The notes under the pieces: generated by a model
What the model was told of the DNA's origin: nothing
The model's input: the letters and a program-made list of their open reading frames with translations, nothing else
Databases searched by the model: none
Assembly (NCBI RefSeq): GCF_004210375.1
Contig: NC_134831.1
Coordinates: 1,178,001-1,242,000 of the forward strand
Reading direction: 5' to 3'
From: Tachypleus tridentatus
Taxonomy: Eukaryota; Arthropoda; Merostomata; Xiphosura; Limulidae
Length of the DNA: 64,000 nt
Made by a program: the position numbers and the translations under genes
Shown: positions 60,441 through 64,000 of the stretch, one piece after another
Numbering within the stretch: position 1 is the stretch's first letter
Layout of the letters: each line of letters starts with the position of its first letter

Positions 60441-60992
60441 CATTTTTAACTGAGGGAATGTTATAAATATAATTAATCTGTTAAAAGCAGTCCCTGCTGA
60501 CTGTTCGATTCTAAATGAGAGGTGGCTAAGCCTAAGTTTTGAAGGTCTCTGATTTAATCATTTAGCCCATGTATCACATAAGGTGTCATTCAAGCTAAAA
60601 ATACCAATTTACGAAATATTAGGAACAGCTGTTTAAGAAGTATTATTTCCGTGATAGTAAATAGTAATATGTTTGTAGATTTATTCGGATGTTTTAATTT
60701 TCTTTTGATTTTTATTTCTAAATCTACAGTAAATAAAATCGCCTTTAAATACATAAATATAGTTTTTCTGTTGTTATTCCAAAGACCGAATTACTTTTAC
60801 GTCAATTAATTTTTTTGCCCTTTTGTCGGTACTTGTGGCTGAAATACAGACCTAAATAATATAACTTCAATCAGAAATATAATATAAAATCGACGGTTTC
60901 AACAATGCTCTTAACAACAAATGTATGACGTCACAACTAAGGTGAAATGAAAAATATACTCTAAGCTCGTGTAGCAGACTCAGAGGAAGAAT

Positions 60993-61216
60993 TTGGTTTG
61001 TTTTGAATTTCGCACAAAGCTACACGAGGGCTATCTGCGCTAGCCGTACCTAATTTAGCAGTGTAAAACTAGAGGGAAGGCGGTTAGTCGTCACCACCCA
61101 CCGCCAACTCTTGGGCTACTCTTTTACCAACGAATAGTGATTGATTGAACGTTATAACGCCCGCACAGCTGAAAGAGCAAGCATATTTGGTGCGAAGGGC
61201 ATTCGAAAGGATATCA
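60993..61216 (-). repeat. Thr-type SINE with broken tRNA head
   Basis: The tail and core are well kept (AATTTCGCACAAAGCTACAC to GGCTGAAAGAGC-like), but the head ends at GGGCATTCGAAAGG and then turns into unrelated sequence. Confidence 0.87.
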
Positions 61217-61299
61217 TTTCGAAAGGTGAAAAAAGTTTAATGTAAAAGATAGATTTTTTTTACATTTAAATTCTATTTTTAGCTTTATGTGATTTAAAA

Positions 61300-61670
61300 T
61301 ATTGTCTTAATATTTAAAACAGAACAATTACAGCTACGAAAAGTTTACTTTGTTGGATTTTAACTCTTCTATAATTGTATTGACGTTCTAACAATATTTG
61401 ATATAGAATGATTATAGTTTAGTAAAGCTGACGATGTTAGATTTTAACGACGTCTTTGGTTTATATTGAGGTTCTAACAATATATCAAACAGAAAGATAA
61501 TAGTCTTAAGAAATTTACTTTTGAGATTCTGTCTCTGATTTCTATTAACGTCCCAACAATATTTAAAATAGACTGATCGTAGTTTCGGGAAGTTTACGTT
61601 GTTGAATTTTAATTGTGGTTTGTATTAAAGTCTTAACAATATTTGAAATAAAATAATTATAATGTTAAAA
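61300..61670. repeat. Degenerate tandem array, ~85-90-bp unit, four copies
   Basis: Each unit has 'CTAACAATATTTGA', 'ATAGAATGATTATAGTTT', 'GAAAAGTTTAC' and 'GTTGGATTTTAAC' in the same order. Confidence 0.8.
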
Positions 61671-62507
61671 AGCTTATTTAAAATTTGAAGAGTACAGATT
61701 AATGTGTTTATGTGGCCTATCTTTAAATATCGTGAATTGTTACACCCATTATTAATTGTTTTATTATATTTTTACAAATAAACAAAAAATTGTAATTATA
61801 CATCTAACTTATTAGAATTCTTATATCGTAGGCCTAACACTGACCTAACGCACAGAACATCAGGACTCAAAAGTTTAATAAACTCGTGCTTGATGTCTAG
61901 AATCACAAATCTGTAGCTAATTTCAACAGTGCCCGCAAGGTGGCAGAAGAAGGAGAGTAAAGGGTTGTTTCACCTTTGATAAGTAATGGCATTCCATCAC
62001 TCTGGGACGCTTTTTCAATGACTTGATTAAGTCAGGACTAACTGCATTTTTCAGGGTTAAACATGACGTAAGTTTATTACATAAAACGAATCCATTTCAG
62101 CAATAGCGTCACGAAATAACTATACAACAGTGATATTTTTAGACGGTTTTGTAAAGAGTTGCTATATTTCTAACACGGTTTCACACTTTATTACTGGCCA
62201 GCCGTGTTTTCGAACATGTATGGTCTTTGTACGTAATTGTGCTGAATGTTTGATTTCTTATAACGGCTTTACGTGTTACTGTTGGCATCTGTTTTCTAAC
62301 AACCTCGTTGTATCATTGTTGGTAAGCTGGTTTTTTTTCAGGTTATTGTTGACAAGCGGTGTAACTTCATTATTCTACTTCAGCGTTTTCAATAAGATGT
62401 GAAAGGTGTATTCCTAATACGTCAAAATGTATCTAATGTTGTCACGTTAAAAGCGGCGAGAAATTAGAAATAGCGCCAAAGTGAAATTAGTAAAATTTCG
62501 CTGGACC
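61671..62507. other. Intergenic, no feature seen
   Basis: A forward 90-codon reading frame (62130-62402) has no recognisable family and is probably chance. Confidence 0.45.
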
Positions 62508-62752
62508 TAAGATGACCCGGTGATTAAGGCGCTCGACTCGCAATCTGCGGGTCGCGAGTTCGAATCATGTCACTGAACGTGCTTGCCGTTTTTGCCCGTA
62601 GAGGCGTTATAATGTGACGCTACATCCTACTTTTCGTTGATAAAAGAGGTAGCCCAGAAGATGGCGCTATTGATTAGTTGCCTTTCTTTCAGTCCAATAC
62701 TTTAAAATTAGGGTTAACCCTTTGGATAGCTTTGCGCGACGTTTACAAACTA
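62508..62752 (+). repeat. Thr-tRNA-type SINE, diverged
   Basis: The head CGGTGATTAAGGCGCTCGAC, CTCGCAATCTGCGGG and GAGTTCGAATC, then a core with GCGTTATAATGTGACGC and the tail GCTTTGCGCGACG are readable. Confidence 0.85.
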
Positions 62753-62867
62753 ACTACATATATTGTTAATAATTTATGTACTCCTTACCCGTCCATATCG
62801 TTGAAGAAGCTACTGTTAGTCGGTACACAGACCCTATATTATTTACTAAAAGTAAGTGTTTTTCTTA

Positions 62868-62925
62868 TAGTAAAGCCACATCGGGCTATCTGCTGAGTCA
62901 ACCGATTTATTAAACGTATTTAGTG
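62868..62925 (-). repeat. Val-tRNA-type SINE tail fragment
   Basis: TATAGTAAAGCCACATCGGG and CTATCTGCTGAGTCAACCG match the reverse complement of the tail of the 13630-13748 copy. Confidence 0.6.
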
Positions 62926-63222
62926 CATTCGAAAGCTTTCCCTAAATATGGGAATGCAGAAGAAAAAAACCAACAAAAATTAATAGTACTACAAAATTTA
63001 GTTCTTAACAAATTATTAACGATTATTGTTAAGGATCATTATTACATTTATCTTGCTGCAAGTAAAATTTGATACAATTGATTATAACTTTATGCAGACA
63101 AAAACTGGTGTTCGTAAATTTGGTGAATAAAGCTAAGTACCCAAGATACAGTAGGGGATTAAAAGAAAGCTGTGATAAAAAATACAATAGGAGAGACGAA
63201 TAGCAGTGACCTCTTACGTTAC

Positions 63223-63487
63223 TGGCCCGGCATGGCCAGGTGGTTAAGGCATTCGACTCGTAATCTGAGAGTCACGGGTTCGAATACCCGTCACACCAAA
63301 CATGCTCACCATTTCAGCCATGGGGGCGTTATAATGTGACGGTCAATTCGTTGGTAAAAGAGTAGCACAAGAGTTGGCGGTAAGTTGTGATGACTAGCTG
63401 TCTTTCCTCTAGCCTTACACTGTTAAATTAGGAACGGGTAGCGCAGATAGTCCTCGGGTAACTTTGCGCGAAATTCATAAATAAAAA
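63223..63487 (+). repeat. Thr-tRNA-type SINE, full length
   Basis: GGCCCGGCATGGCCAGGTGG, 'CTCGTAATCTGAGAGTC' and GGTTCGAATACCCG form a nearly perfect Thr(CGU)-like tRNA head running into the SINE core and tail. Because it continues as a SINE, it is not a true tRNA gene. Confidence 0.93.
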
Positions 63488-63639
63488 AGTCATTTAGATT
63501 TTGACTTACATAAACTAAATGAAATCCGACATATGATAGTATGGATTTTGTTCATACTAACGAAAATCAAATCATTCCTCCAATAAATTAGCTCTTTGGA
63601 CTCATGTCGCAAAAGTGAGGGATCATTTTTGTTTAGAGT

Positions 63640-63714
63640 AACGCCACTGTGGGTATCGATCTCCGGATCGTAGCACTGTATATCCGTAAAGTTACCGCTG
63701 TACCACCGGGGGAC
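63640..63714 (-). repeat. Val-tRNA-type SINE head fragment
   Basis: GCCACTGTGGGTATCGATCTCC and ATCCGTAAAGTTACCGCTG, TACCACCGGGGG are the minus-strand tRNA head of this family. Confidence 0.65.
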
Positions 63715-64000
63715 GAGGGATCGTGTTGAAACCTCATAAACACAGCATTACAAACTGTATTTTTATTGTTCTTTGTTATTTCATACAGCCATGCAATAAA
63801 GCTTTTAGAAACGAAAGTCCCCACCTTACGTCAAAACTTGATTCACAGAGTCGTACGAGACATGCATAACTTTTTATATTTATTATTAATTTCTACAGCT
63901 AACTACGTACAACATCTTGTTCACAGAAGAATATTCACCTGTCAAACGTTTTGAAGAAGTTTGAACGTTTCTATAAGATGTTTAACGTCAACAACCTCTG

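Noticed and set aside
62130-62402. 90-codon forward frame with several Cys
   Set aside because: No spacing pattern of a known Cys-rich domain and no splice or start context.
63223-63297. Possible true tRNA-Thr(CGU) gene
   Set aside because: The cloverleaf-like sequence runs straight into the SINE core and tail; the same head is found in about ten other copies.

Overview
The window is AT-rich animal DNA: spliced genes with GT-AG introns, long introns full of transposon relics, and dense tRNA-derived SINEs. Two protein-coding genes are supported, both on the minus strand. The mix of a flightless-I homologue, a multi-domain peritrophin-type chitin-binding protein and a Thr-tRNA-headed SINE whose tail reads 'GCGCAAAGCTACACGAGGGC' points to an arthropod. 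A chelicerate, plausibly a horseshoe crab, is my inference from memory of such repeats and was not verified by search.

Region 1-34.7 kb is the 5' two-thirds of flightless-I (fliI). Nineteen coding exons were placed by hand with matching splice phases. They encode about 746 residues: the leucine-rich-repeat half, the linker, and the first two gelsolin-like domains. The remaining gelsolin domains should lie beyond position 1. Its introns hold a decayed I-type LINE, a rearranged Penelope-like element, another Penelope 3' end with a hammerhead-like core, SINEs, and several eroded tandem arrays.

Region 34.9-41.4 kb starts 170 bp upstream of the fliI start codon. Two LTR-like repeats face each other in inverted orientation about 1 kb apart, and are broken up by two SINEs and a 3.06 kb hAT transposon with an exact 8-bp target duplication. 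Region 41.4-50.4 kb is repeat-rich and gene-poor: Thr- and Val-type tRNA SINEs, an old ~75-bp tandem array, and a 217-bp TTAA-flanked MITE sitting inside a SINE head.

Region 50.8-54.0 kb is the large last exon of a secreted-type protein with eight CBM14 (peritrophin-A) chitin-binding domains joined by acidic Ser/Thr-rich linkers; its upstream exon or exons were not found. Region 54-64 kb has degenerate tandem arrays, more SINEs and a broken copy of a multicopy, probably transposon-derived gene. I saw no true tRNA, rRNA or CRISPR. The best leads are the inverted LTR pair against the fliI promoter, the repeated hammerhead-like cores, the MITE-in-SINE nest and the eight-domain chitin-binding protein.
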